Assembly: GCA_041396245.1 (NCBI GenBank)
Contig: JAWKYW010000001.1
Coordinates: forward strand, 186,001-250,000
DNA from: Desulfobacillus sp041396245
GTDB lineage: Bacteria > Pseudomonadota > Gammaproteobacteria > Burkholderiales > Rhodocyclaceae
DNA: 64,000 nt
Reading direction: 5' to 3'
Part shown: in pieces, positions 1 through 8,112 of the stretch
Numbering within the stretch: the stretch's first letter is position 1
Layout: the number at the start of each line of letters is the position of its first letter
Program-made: the position numbers and the translations under genes
The notes under the pieces: model-generated
Told to the model about the DNA's origin: nothing
Seen by the model: only the letters and a program-made list of their open reading frames with translations
Database searches by the model: none

Positions 1-351
1 GGCGACCTCCACGACATCGGCAAGAACATCGTCACCTTCATGCTCGACATCAACGGCTTCGAGGTCAAGGACATCGGCATCGACGTGCCGGTCAAGACCT
101 TCATCGACGAAATCAACGAGTTCAAGCCCGACGTGGTGGGCCTCTCGGGTTTCCTGACACTGGCCTTCGACTCCATGAAGGAGACCATCTCTGCCTTCGA
201 GCAGGCCGGCATGCGCGACAGGTTCAAGATCATGATCGGCGGCGGCCAGATCGACGAAACGGTGCGCGCCTACACCGGCGCCGATGCCTTCGGCGTCAAC
301 GCCGTCGAAGCCGTGAACCTGTGCCGCGGCTGGACGGGAGCGGCGGCATGA
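1..351 (+). CDS. corrinoid (B12-binding) methyl carrier protein, C-terminal part only
   Basis: The gene is cut by the window edge, so only the last 116 residues are visible. They form a cobalamin-binding Rossmann domain: the DLHDIGKNI stretch at the very start is the DxHxxG motif whose His is the lower cobalt ligand, and GGGQ near residue 80 sits where the dimethylbenzimidazole pocket is expected. The missing N-terminal part should be the four-helix cap. In this family the protein carries a methyl group on cobalt between a substrate methyltransferase and a folate methyltransferase; both partners lie directly downstream. The stop overlaps the next start (ATGA), so translation is coupled. Confidence 0.9.
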   Translation, partial: GDLHDIGKNIVTFMLDINGFEVKDIGIDVPVKTFIDEINEFKPDVVGLSGFLTLAFDSMKETISAFEQAGMRDRFKIMIGGGQIDETVRAYTGADAFGVNAVEAVNLCRGWTGAAA

Positions 352-1622
352 GCGAAATGATCGGGCCGTATGAGCAGACCGCCGAAGCCAAGGCCGCCTA
401 CGATGCGCGCTGGGAGCGCATCCAGGCCATTGCGCGCCTGGAACAGCCGGACTGCATGCCGGTCGGCCTGCACAGCTTCTTCTGGCCCGCCAACTACGGC
501 GGCATCACCTACAAGGAGCTGATGTACGACTACGACAAGGCGAAGCAGGTCACCCTCGACGCGGCCATCGAGCTGGAGCCGGACGGCGTCTATCCGCTGA
601 TCCTCGGCAGCACCATCGGCCGCATGCTGGAGAAGTTCGAATTCAAGCAGTTGCAGTGGCCGGGCCACGGCGTCGGCGACATGCAGCCCTTCCAGTACCT
701 CGACCGGGAGTACATGACGCCGGACGAGTACGACGACTTCCTTTTCGACCCCACCGGCTTCTACCTCCAGAAGTACCTGCCGCGCGTGCTTGGTGTCTTC
801 GAAGGCTTCGACAAGCTGCCCAGGTTCGCCGGCATGCACTACCTGCGCACGATGTACGGCATGCGACCGTTCGCGCTGCCGGAGGTGCGTGCCTCGTTCG
901 ACAGGATCGTCGCCGCCGCCGAGGAAACCAATACGCTGTTCGCGCACCACATCGACTGGGTGCAGCGTCTCAGGGCCGCCGGCTTCCCGCTCGCCAACGG
1001 CACCGTGTCGACGTCGCCCTACGACATCATCGCCGACTATTTCCGCGGCGCCACCGGCATGATGAAGGACCTGTACCGCCACAAGGACAAGCTCAAGCAG
1101 GTGCTGGACAAGATGTCGACCATCGTCACGCGCACGACCATCGAGAACGCCAGGCTGGCCGGCCACCCGATCGTCTTCATCCCCATCCACTGGGCGCCGG
1201 ACGCCTTCATGAGCCCGAAGCAGTTCGAGGAGTTCTGGTGGCCGCCGTTCAGGAAGATGCTGATGGGCATGATCGAGGCCGACCTGATCCCGATGCCGAT
1301 GTGGGAATCCGACTGCACCAAGCGCCTGGAGGTCATCAAGGACATTCCGGCCGGCAAGTGCATCTACTGGTTCGAGCGCACCGACCTGGTCAAGGCCTAC
1401 GAGGTACTCGGCGACCGCGTCGCCCTGCGCGGCAACCTGTCGCCGTCGATGCTGACGACCGGCACCCCGGAGGAGGTCGATGCCGCCGTCAAGCACCTGG
1501 TCGACAACATCTGGAACAAGGGCGGCTGCATGATGCTCGACGGCGCCTTCGGCATTCCGGACGAGACCCCGGTCGACAACGTGCGCGCCATGTTCAATGC
1601 GGCGCGGAAATACGCCGGCTGA
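348..1622 (+). CDS. uroporphyrinogen-decarboxylase-fold corrinoid methyltransferase (MT I type)
   Basis: A 424-residue protein of the URO-D superfamily, which includes methyltransferases that move a methyl group from a substrate to a corrinoid protein. I chose the ATG at 348 because it overlaps the preceding stop; an in-frame GTG at 321 would extend it into the upstream gene. It sits between the corrinoid protein and the reductive activator, the place expected for the substrate-specific methyltransferase I. The substrate cannot be read from sequence. The neighbouring aromatic genes favour an aryl methyl ether such as vanillate (inference). A role in haem synthesis is unlikely, given the context and the divergence from HemE. 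Confidence 0.85.
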   Translation: MSEMIGPYEQTAEAKAAYDARWERIQAIARLEQPDCMPVGLHSFFWPANYGGITYKELMYDYDKAKQVTLDAAIELEPDGVYPLILGSTIGRMLEKFEFKQLQWPGHGVGDMQPFQYLDREYMTPDEYDDFLFDPTGFYLQKYLPRVLGVFEGFDKLPRFAGMHYLRTMYGMRPFALPEVRASFDRIVAAAEETNTLFAHHIDWVQRLRAAGFPLANGTVSTSPYDIIADYFRGATGMMKDLYRHKDKLKQVLDKMSTIVTRTTIENARLAGHPIVFIPIHWAPDAFMSPKQFEEFWWPPFRKMLMGMIEADLIPMPMWESDCTKRLEVIKDIPAGKCIYWFERTDLVKAYEVLGDRVALRGNLSPSMLTTGTPEEVDAAVKHLVDNIWNKGGCMMLDGAFGIPDETPVDNVRAMFNAARKYAG

Positions 1623-2344
1623 TGCAGGCGCGCAGCGAATCCGCCATGACGGGCGCACGGCAGCAACGCCTGCGCGACGCGGAGCTACTGCGCCGTGTGG
1701 CCGCCGCTCCCGTGCGCGGCGGTGCCGCCGCGCTGCGCGCGCGCCTGCGCGAAGAGGCGCTCGAACTGGCGCGGGCGGAGAATCTGCTCGAAGCCGCCTA
1801 CAGCTACCGCATCGTGCCCCTCGAAGCGCCGCCCGCGTCGTTCCTGCGCGCCGGCGGCGAGCGCCTGCATGCGCCGCGGCTGCTGCCGGAGAGCGGGACA
1901 TTGACCGCCCTCGGTTGCGCGGTGTGCACCGCCGGCCCGAAGATCGAGGCGCGCGTGCGCGCGCTGTTCGCCGGGAAGCGCCCCTCGCTGGCGCTGGCGC
2001 TCGACGAGTTGGGCAACGCGCTGCTGTTCGAGGTTTCGCGGCGGGCCCAGGATCGCATGCTGGCCGACGCCGTACGACAGGGACTGACTTTCGGCGGCGA
2101 ACTGCGCGCCGGCGACCCGGGGCTGGCGCTGGATGCGCAGGCGGCGGTACTGCGCCTGGCGCAGGCCGAAGGGATCGGCGTCCGGCTGGGCTGCGGCCAG
2201 GCGATGCAGCCGCTGAAGTCGGTGTCGATGATGTTCGGTATCGGCATCGACCTGCCGAAGACGCAGTGGTCGCGCTGCGACGATTGTTCCTCTCGCGGGA
2301 AGTGCGGCCTGGCGGGCCGCTCAGCAACGCTGCAGGCGGCCTGA
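1622..2344 (+). CDS. vitamin B12-dependent methionine synthase activation-domain-like protein
   Basis: A 240-residue protein starting at an ATG that overlaps the previous stop (TGATG). The middle and C-terminal parts resemble the MetH activation domain: an AYSYRIVPL stretch, a TALGCAVCTAG segment, a DELGNALLFE helix and the block RLGCGQAMQPLKSVSMMFG. A cysteine cluster near the C-terminus (RCDDCSSRGKCGLA) is not typical of MetH and could bind metal or an Fe-S cluster. Such proteins occur beside corrinoid methyltransferases, where a role in reactivating oxidised cobalamin or in electron delivery is plausible but unproven. The 4-gene order with the reductive activator next door supports that. 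Confidence 0.7.
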   Translation: MQARSESAMTGARQQRLRDAELLRRVAAAPVRGGAAALRARLREEALELARAENLLEAAYSYRIVPLEAPPASFLRAGGERLHAPRLLPESGTLTALGCAVCTAGPKIEARVRALFAGKRPSLALALDELGNALLFEVSRRAQDRMLADAVRQGLTFGGELRAGDPGLALDAQAAVLRLAQAEGIGVRLGCGQAMQPLKSVSMMFGIGIDLPKTQWSRCDDCSSRGKCGLAGRSATLQAA

Positions 2345-2346
2345 CC

Positions 2347-4179
2347 GTGACGACGCGCAAACCCCACAGCCTGAATTTTCCCGAGCTCGCACGCGCGATC
2401 GCCAGCGACGGCGAGGAGACGCTTTATCAGAGCGCGCGCCGCAGCGGCGTTCGCCTCGTCGGCGCCTGCGGCGGCCGCGGCGCCTGCGGCACCTGCGTCG
2501 TGCATATCGTCGAAGGCGAGGTCGAGCTCGAAGGCGGGCAGGCCGAGGCCGACGGTGAGGCGGGCACCGGTGGCCCAGGGGCGCGAAAAAATTGGGTGCG
2601 CGCCTGCCGGGCGCGCGCCCGCTCGGACTGCACGGTCGAGGTGGCCCCGCGCTCCCTCGCACCGGTGGCGCGTGCGGAAGTCGGCACAAGCGACGCGCAG
2701 GACAGGCTGCCGCTCGATCCGGCGGTCGTCGGACAGGATGTCAGCGTCCCCGAGGCGACGCTCTCAGATACGCTCTCGGATGTCGACCGGATCGCGCGGG
2801 CGCTGGCGCTGCCGCTCGATGCGGTGGACCTCCAGGCGGCCATCCGGCTGCCACAGGTCATGCGCGACGGGGGATGGTCGCTACGCGTCTTCCGCCGTGG
2901 CCGCGAGCTGATCGGCGTGGCCCCGGCCGGCAGCCGTACGCTGGGCCTGGCCGTCGATCTCGGCACGACCAATGCCGCCGGCTTCCTGGTGGACCTGGAA
3001 AACGGCGCGCGCCTCGCCAGCCTGGGCATCGAGAACCCGCAGGTTGCCTGGGGCGCCGACCTGATCAGCCGCATCAACCACGCCACCCGCGTAGCGGGGG
3101 GCGGGGAGGAACTGCGCGCGGCCGCCGTCACCGCCCTGAATGCCCTGGCGCACGACCTGTGCCGGGCCGTCGACGCGCGCATCGAAGAGATCGTCGACGT
3201 GGCCGTCTGCGGCAATACGGCCATGCACCATCTGCTGCTCGGCCTGCCGGTGTCGCAGCTCGGGCGCGCGCCCTTCGTCGCCGCCGTGCGCGATGCCGTC
3301 GACGTGAAGGCGCGCGAACTGGGGCTGGCGGTGAACCCGGGGGCCTGGGTGCACCTGGCGCCGAACGTCGGCGGCTTCGTCGGCGGCGACCATGCGGCCA
3401 CCCTGCTCGCCACCGAACGCCATTGGCGTGCCGTGCCGACCAGCCTGGTGATGGACATCGGCACCAATACCGAAATCTCCCTCATCCACGGCGACGCGTG
3501 CCTGACGGCCTCCTGTCCGTCCGGTCCGGCGCTCGAGGGCGGGCACATCTCCTGCGGCATGCGTGCCGCGGAGGGGGCCATCGAGCGCGTCTCCTACGAG
3601 GAGGGACGCATCGTCGCCAGGTCCATCGGTGGGCGGCCGGCCGTCGGACTGTGCGGATCGGGCGTGCTCGACGCGCTGGCCGTCCTGCACCGGACGCGCA
3701 TCGTGGACGATCGGGGCCGGCTGGCCGCCGGACATGCCGCCGTCGGGGTAGTGAACGGCCAGCGCGCTGCGCTGCTTGCCCCGGGCGTGGCAATTACCCA
3801 GGACGACGTGCGCGCGGTGCAGCTGGCCAAGGCGGCGATCCGCACCGGCACGGAGCTGCTGCTGCGCGAAGCGGGGCTGCGGGCGGAGGACATCGGACGC
3901 TTCGTCATCGCCGGCGCCTTCGGTGCCTTCATCGACGTGCGCAGCGGCATCGGGATCGGCCTCTTCCCCGAACTGCCACCGGTGCGCTTCGTGCAGGTCG
4001 GCAACGCCGCCGGCGTCGGCATCCGCATGATGCTGGCCTCGCAGGCGGCATGCGTTCGCGCCCGCGAGCTGGCCGAAGGCTGTCGCTACATCGAGCTGTC
4101 CACCTTCCCCGACTTCCAGAAAACCTTCCTGAACCACATCGGCTTCGGCCGCAAGGACACTTTGAGGAGAACCGCGTGA
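2347..4179 (+). CDS. reductive activator of corrinoid enzymes (2Fe-2S ferredoxin plus ASKHA domain)
   Basis: A 610-residue RACE protein. The N-terminus is a ferredoxin-like domain with cysteines at about 41, 47, 50 and 87 (CGGRGACGTC, then RAC), fitting a 2Fe-2S cluster. A linker domain follows, then an ATPase of the ASKHA class with the phosphate loops VDLGTTNAAG (about residue 202) and DIGTNTEIS (about 371) and a late GAFGAF segment (about 522). The family uses ATP to drive electron transfer that returns cob(II)alamin to cob(I)alamin. The start is a GTG two bases after the previous stop; longer upstream frames only overlap the neighbour. It should reactivate the corrinoid protein encoded at the window start. 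Confidence 0.9.
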   Translation: MTTRKPHSLNFPELARAIASDGEETLYQSARRSGVRLVGACGGRGACGTCVVHIVEGEVELEGGQAEADGEAGTGGPGARKNWVRACRARARSDCTVEVAPRSLAPVARAEVGTSDAQDRLPLDPAVVGQDVSVPEATLSDTLSDVDRIARALALPLDAVDLQAAIRLPQVMRDGGWSLRVFRRGRELIGVAPAGSRTLGLAVDLGTTNAAGFLVDLENGARLASLGIENPQVAWGADLISRINHATRVAGGGEELRAAAVTALNALAHDLCRAVDARIEEIVDVAVCGNTAMHHLLLGLPVSQLGRAPFVAAVRDAVDVKARELGLAVNPGAWVHLAPNVGGFVGGDHAATLLATERHWRAVPTSLVMDIGTNTEISLIHGDACLTASCPSGPALEGGHISCGMRAAEGAIERVSYEEGRIVARSIGGRPAVGLCGSGVLDALAVLHRTRIVDDRGRLAAGHAAVGVVNGQRAALLAPGVAITQDDVRAVQLAKAAIRTGTELLLREAGLRAEDIGRFVIAGAFGAFIDVRSGIGIGLFPELPPVRFVQVGNAAGVGIRMMLASQAACVRARELAEGCRYIELSTFPDFQKTFLNHIGFGRKDTLRRTA

Positions 4180-5063
4180 CGCAAGCAAACGGCTTCGCCC
4201 TGAACATCATCGGCGAGCGCATCAACCCCGGCTTCAAGAGCACCCGGGCGCTGTTCGACAACGAGGACCTCCCGGGCATCCAGGCCCTGGCGGTGAAGCA
4301 GGCGGAGGCCGGCGCCGCCTACCTGAACGTGAATATCGGCGCCCGCGCGCTCTCCGATGTCGATTTCATGGCCCGCGTCATCCGCGCCATCCAGGAAGTC
4401 GTCACGGTTCCGTTGTCCTTCGATTTTCCGAGCAAGGCCGTACAGGAGGTCTGCCTCGCCACCTACGATCCCGCGCGCGCCGGCGGCCGGCTGCCCATCG
4501 TCAACTCGATCACCGAGCATCGCTGGGACTTGATGGAGCTGTACGGGAAATACAGATTCAAGGTCATCCTGATGGCCTCCGAGCGGGTCGTGGACGGCGT
4601 CGCCAAGGGCAACAAGACCGCGGACGATATCTATTCGACGGCGAAGCGGGCCGCGCTGCGCCTGCAGCGCGACTTCGGCATGCCGCTGGACGACATTTTC
4701 ATCGACATGTCGGTGTCGGCCATCATTGCCGACACCGAGTCCCTCAACCGCAGCACCATCGACGCCATCAAGCTGATCGGCGGCGATCCCGAGCTGAAGG
4801 GGGTGCATATCATGGGCGGCCTCTCCAACATCGGCCAGCAACTGCCGCCCAAAGCGGCCGATGGCTCCGATCTTAAGCACGCGCTGGAAAACGCCTTCCT
4901 GACCCTGACCGTCCCGCACGGCTTCGATACCGTTCTGGGCACGCCCTGGCGCGGCTACCACTCACTGCCGGAGGAGGATTACGTATTGACCGCTTACCGC
5001 AACTTTCTCGAACAGACCGGCACGAACGCGCTGCGCGCTGTACGAAAGTTCTACCGTGCCTGA
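4176..5063 (+). CDS. methyltetrahydrofolate:corrinoid methyltransferase (pterin-binding, MT II type)
   Basis: A 295-residue TIM-barrel protein of the pterin-binding (DHPS/MeTr) family. NIIGERINPGF near the N-terminus is the typical first strand, and the segments around SFDFPS and NSITEH match pterin- and acid-loop regions. It starts at GTG 4176, overlapping the previous stop by 4 bases (GTGA), with TTGAGGAGA just upstream as ribosome binding site. In O-demethylase systems this enzyme takes the methyl group from the methyl-corrinoid protein to tetrahydrofolate. Its closeness to the corrinoid protein, methyltransferase I and activator supports that direction. It is too short, and lacks the other domains, to be methionine synthase. 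Confidence 0.9.
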   Translation: MTQANGFALNIIGERINPGFKSTRALFDNEDLPGIQALAVKQAEAGAAYLNVNIGARALSDVDFMARVIRAIQEVVTVPLSFDFPSKAVQEVCLATYDPARAGGRLPIVNSITEHRWDLMELYGKYRFKVILMASERVVDGVAKGNKTADDIYSTAKRAALRLQRDFGMPLDDIFIDMSVSAIIADTESLNRSTIDAIKLIGGDPELKGVHIMGGLSNIGQQLPPKAADGSDLKHALENAFLTLTVPHGFDTVLGTPWRGYHSLPEEDYVLTAYRNFLEQTGTNALRAVRKFYRA

Positions 5064-6300
5064 GTCGATGAGCCCCGGCGCGAAGGAATTCGCCGTGGTC
5101 GCCGGCGGCTGGTTCGACGGCGAACGGCGCCACGAGGCCGCCCCGGCGACCTTCATCATCCGCGACGGGTGCATCGCGGACATCACGGCCGGCGACCACG
5201 GCGCCGACTGTGCGCGGCGCGGCCTGGCGGTGATGCGCGGCGGCTATCTCATGCCGGGCCTGGTGGATGCGCATGCGCACCTCTTCCTCGACGGCTCGCC
5301 GACCGACGCCAAGGTGCGTGCCGAACACCTCAAGCAGCCCCTCGAGCAACTGACCGGGGCGGCACGCGCCAGCGCCCGTCAGGCGTTCGCCTGCGGCGTC
5401 ACCCTGGTGCGCGACGCCGGCGACCGCCACGGCATCAACAACCGCATCCGCGAGGAGGCGGAGAACCCGCTCAGCGGCTTCCCGCGCGTGCGCTCCGGCG
5501 GCCTCGGCGTCAAACGCGCCAGGCGCTACGGCGCCTTCATGGCCGCCGACGTCGACGACGCCGACAGCATCCGCGAGTCGGTCGCGGCGCTGGCGCGGAG
5601 CAACGACGAGATCAAGCTGATCCTCACCGGCATCATCGACTTCGAGGCCGGGGCGGTGACCGACGAGCCGCAATTCAGCCTGGAGGAAACGCGCCTGATC
5701 GTCGACACGGCGCGCGCCTGCGGCCGTCCGACCTTCGCCCATTGCAGCGGCGCCAGGGGCCTGGCCATCGCCGCCGCGGCCGGCGTCGGCTCCATCGAGC
5801 ACGGCTTCTTCATGGATCGCGAGACGCTGGCACTGATGCGCGACAAACAGGTCGCCTGGACACCGACCTTCAGCCCGGTGCATTTCCAGTGGGCGCACCC
5901 CGAGGCCGTCGGCTGGTCGCCGCAGACGGTCGGCAATCTGCGGCGCATCCTCGACGATCATGCGCGCCATCTGCAGCTTGCCCATGAAATGGGCGTCGTC
6001 CTGCTGCTCGGCACCGACGCCGGCAGCATGGGCGTGGAGCACGGCCATGCCGTGTTCGAGGAAATCGAGCGCTTTGTCGAGGCAGGCCTGAGCCTGGAGG
6101 CGGCGCTGCGCGCAGCCACCTCGGCGGCGCGCCGCCATTTCGGCCTTGCCTCGACAGTGCTTTCCAAGGGGGGCGGGTTCGACGCACTGCTGCTCGATGC
6201 ATCCCCCTTCGAGGATTTGGCTCACCTTCAGCGTCCGCTGGTGGTTTGGGCAGCGTACTCGGGGTGGATGTCCCCAGCCATAGCAAATTGCGATAGCTAA
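5056..6300 (+). CDS. amidohydrolase family protein (imidazolonepropionase/prolidase-like)
   Basis: A 414-residue metal-dependent hydrolase. Metal-binding features are DAHAHLF (HxH, about residue 72), FAHCSG, SIEHG and LLGTDAG (the late Asp). It starts at a GTG overlapping the preceding gene by 8 bases; an ATG four codons later is an alternative. The overlap makes it part of the corrinoid methyltransferase operon, but nothing in the sequence gives the substrate. It could process a precursor that exposes the methylated substrate, or be a passenger gene. A perfect 7-bp GC-rich hairpin directly follows the stop. Confidence 0.8.
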   Translation: MPESMSPGAKEFAVVAGGWFDGERRHEAAPATFIIRDGCIADITAGDHGADCARRGLAVMRGGYLMPGLVDAHAHLFLDGSPTDAKVRAEHLKQPLEQLTGAARASARQAFACGVTLVRDAGDRHGINNRIREEAENPLSGFPRVRSGGLGVKRARRYGAFMAADVDDADSIRESVAALARSNDEIKLILTGIIDFEAGAVTDEPQFSLEETRLIVDTARACGRPTFAHCSGARGLAIAAAAGVGSIEHGFFMDRETLALMRDKQVAWTPTFSPVHFQWAHPEAVGWSPQTVGNLRRILDDHARHLQLAHEMGVVLLLGTDAGSMGVEHGHAVFEEIERFVEAGLSLEAALRAATSAARRHFGLASTVLSKGGGFDALLLDASPFEDLAHLQRPLVVWAAYSGWMSPAIANCDS

Positions 6301-6304
6301 TAGA

Positions 6305-6325
6305 CCGCGCCGGGGCTAGGCGCGG
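6305..6325 (+). terminator. GC-rich hairpin after the methyltransferase operon
   Basis: CCGCGCC (6305-6311) pairs perfectly with GGCGCGG (6319-6325) across a 7-base loop, 5 bases after the amidohydrolase stop. No T-tract follows, so this is a weak or Rho-assisted terminator candidate, or simply an mRNA 3'-end stabiliser. Confidence 0.3.
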
Positions 6326-6372
6326 GCCGGGTGGGTTGCGAGAATCGCCCATCCAATGATTGAAAGGGGTAA

Positions 6373-7065
6373 ATGCAGACTCCGAACATCACCGGCATCT
6401 CGTCGATGGCGACGCGCCAGGTGCTGGCCGAACTGGCTGGCGCATGGCGGAAGCGCTGCGGCGTCGACGTTGTCTTCGAGTCGGTCGGCGGGGTGGATGC
6501 GGCCAAGCGGGTGCAGGCCGGCGAGCCCTTCGACGTGGTGGTGCTCGCCGCCGAGGCGATCGACAGGCTGGTCGCCGGCGGACGCGTGGTAGACGGCAGC
6601 AAGACCGACCTGGCGTGCTCGCCCGTGGCGATTGCCGTGCGAGCCGGGGCGCAGCGGCCGGACATTGCTTCCGAATCGGCACTGAAGCGCGCCGTGCTGG
6701 CCGCACGCACGCTCGGTCATTCCACCGGGCCGAGCGGCACGGCGCTGCTGAAGCTGTTCGAGCGCTGGGGGATTCTCGACGCGGTTCGCGGTCGCATCGT
6801 GCAGGCGCCGCCCGGGGTGCCGGTGGGCAGGCTGGTGGCCGACGGCGATGTAGAGCTCGGCTTCCAGCAGCGCAGTGAGATGATGAACGTTCCCGGCATC
6901 GACGTGCTCGGACCGATGCCGCCCGGCTGCGAAATCGTCAGCACCTTCTCGGCCGGCCTCTGCGCCGCCTCGAAGCAGGCCGAGGCCGTGCGTGCCCTGA
7001 TCGAATTCATGCATTCGCCCGCCGTCGCGGACGCCAAGCGGCGCCACGGCATGGAACCGGCGTGA
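6373..7065 (+). CDS. ModA-like periplasmic-binding-fold protein without signal peptide
   Basis: A 230-residue protein with the type II periplasmic binding fold of molybdate-binding ModA: a GISSMATRQVLAELA start, FDVVVLA, GHSTGPSGTALLKLFERWGI and a GCEIVSTFSAG segment. Unlike true ModA it begins directly at the first domain strand and has no signal peptide or lipobox, so it probably stays in the cytoplasm. The ATG is preceded by GAAAGGGG at good spacing. No ABC permease or ATPase lies nearby. It stands 16 bases upstream of ligJ and is probably cotranscribed with the lig genes, suggesting ligand sensing or an unknown enzymatic role (inference). Confidence 0.75.
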   Translation: MQTPNITGISSMATRQVLAELAGAWRKRCGVDVVFESVGGVDAAKRVQAGEPFDVVVLAAEAIDRLVAGGRVVDGSKTDLACSPVAIAVRAGAQRPDIASESALKRAVLAARTLGHSTGPSGTALLKLFERWGILDAVRGRIVQAPPGVPVGRLVADGDVELGFQQRSEMMNVPGIDVLGPMPPGCEIVSTFSAGLCAASKQAEAVRALIEFMHSPAVADAKRRHGMEPA

Positions 7066-7081
7066 AACCAGGAGCGACCGA

Positions 7082-8110
7082 ATGATCATCGACATCCACG
7101 GCCACTACACCACCGCGCCCAAGGCGCTGGAGGAATGGCGCAACCGCCAGATCGCCGGCATCAGGGATCCTGCATCGATGCCCAAGGTCTCGGAGCTGAA
7201 GATCGGCGACGACGAACTGCGCGAGACGATCGAGATCAACCAGCTGAAGAAGATGCGGGAGCGCGGCTCCGACCTCACCGTCTTCTCGCCGCGCGCCAGC
7301 TTCATGGCCCACCACATCGGCGACTTCAACGTCAGTGCCACCTGGGCGGCGATCTGCAACGAGCTGTGCTTCCGCGTCTCGCAATTGTTCCCGGACAACT
7401 TCATCGGTGCGGCGATGCTGCCGCAGTCGCCGGGCGTGAGTCCTGCGACCTGCCTCCCCGAGCTGGAGAAGTGCGTGAAGGAGTATGGCTTTGTCGCCAT
7501 CAACCTCAACCCCGACCCCTCGGGCGGCCACTGGACCTCGCCGCCGCTGACCGACCGCCACTGGTACCCGATCTACGAGAAGATGGTCGAGCACGGCATC
7601 CCGGCGATGATCCACGTCAGCACGAGCTGCAACGCCTGCTTCCACACCACCGGCGCGCACTACATCAATGCCGATACCACGGCCGTGATGCAGCTGATCC
7701 AGGGCGACCTGTTCAAGGATTTCCCCGACCTCAAGCTCATCGTCCCGCACGGCGGCGGCGCCGCGCCCTACCACTGGGGCCGCTACCGCGGCCTGGCGCA
7801 GGAACTGAAGAAGCCGCTGCTGAAGGATCACCTGCTCAACAACGTCTTCTTCGACACCTGCGTGTACCACCAGCCGGGCATCGACCTGCTGACGAAGGTG
7901 ATCCCGGTGGACAACATCCTCTTCGCTTCCGAGATGATCGGCGCGGTGAAGGGCGTCGATCCCGAGACCGGCCACAACTACGACGACACGAAGCGCTACA
8001 TCGAGGCGACGCTGAACCTCTCTGCCGGGGACCGCCACAAGGTCTACGAAGGCAACGCCCGCCGCGTCTACCCGCGCCTGGATGCCGCGCTGAAAGCGAA
8101 GGGAAAGTGA
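7082..8110 (+). CDS. ligJ: 4-oxalomesaconate hydratase
   Basis: A 342-residue amidohydrolase-superfamily protein. The start MIIDIHGHYTTAPKALE with its HxH metal motif, the FSPRASFMAHH segment and the IVPHGGGAAPYHWGR block are characteristic of LigJ. The enzyme hydrates 4-oxalomesaconate to 4-carboxy-4-hydroxy-2-oxoadipate in the protocatechuate 4,5-cleavage (and gallate) pathway, in the cytoplasm. The gene follows the ModA-like gene by 16 bases, with GGAGCGA upstream, and is directly followed by ligK, whose product uses the hydratase product. Confidence 0.93.
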   Translation: MIIDIHGHYTTAPKALEEWRNRQIAGIRDPASMPKVSELKIGDDELRETIEINQLKKMRERGSDLTVFSPRASFMAHHIGDFNVSATWAAICNELCFRVSQLFPDNFIGAAMLPQSPGVSPATCLPELEKCVKEYGFVAINLNPDPSGGHWTSPPLTDRHWYPIYEKMVEHGIPAMIHVSTSCNACFHTTGAHYINADTTAVMQLIQGDLFKDFPDLKLIVPHGGGAAPYHWGRYRGLAQELKKPLLKDHLLNNVFFDTCVYHQPGIDLLTKVIPVDNILFASEMIGAVKGVDPETGHNYDDTKRYIEATLNLSAGDRHKVYEGNARRVYPRLDAALKAKGK

Positions 8111-8112
8111 GC

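Noticed and set aside
348..1622. HemE-type uroporphyrinogen decarboxylase of haem synthesis
   Set aside because: The operon context of corrinoid protein and activator, and the divergent sequence, favour a methyltransferase.
270..2360. A 696-codon minus-strand open frame opposite the methyltransferase genes
   Set aside because: It is low-complexity Arg/Ala/His-rich translation opposite well-supported genes, without start site or family support. It is a shadow of high GC.
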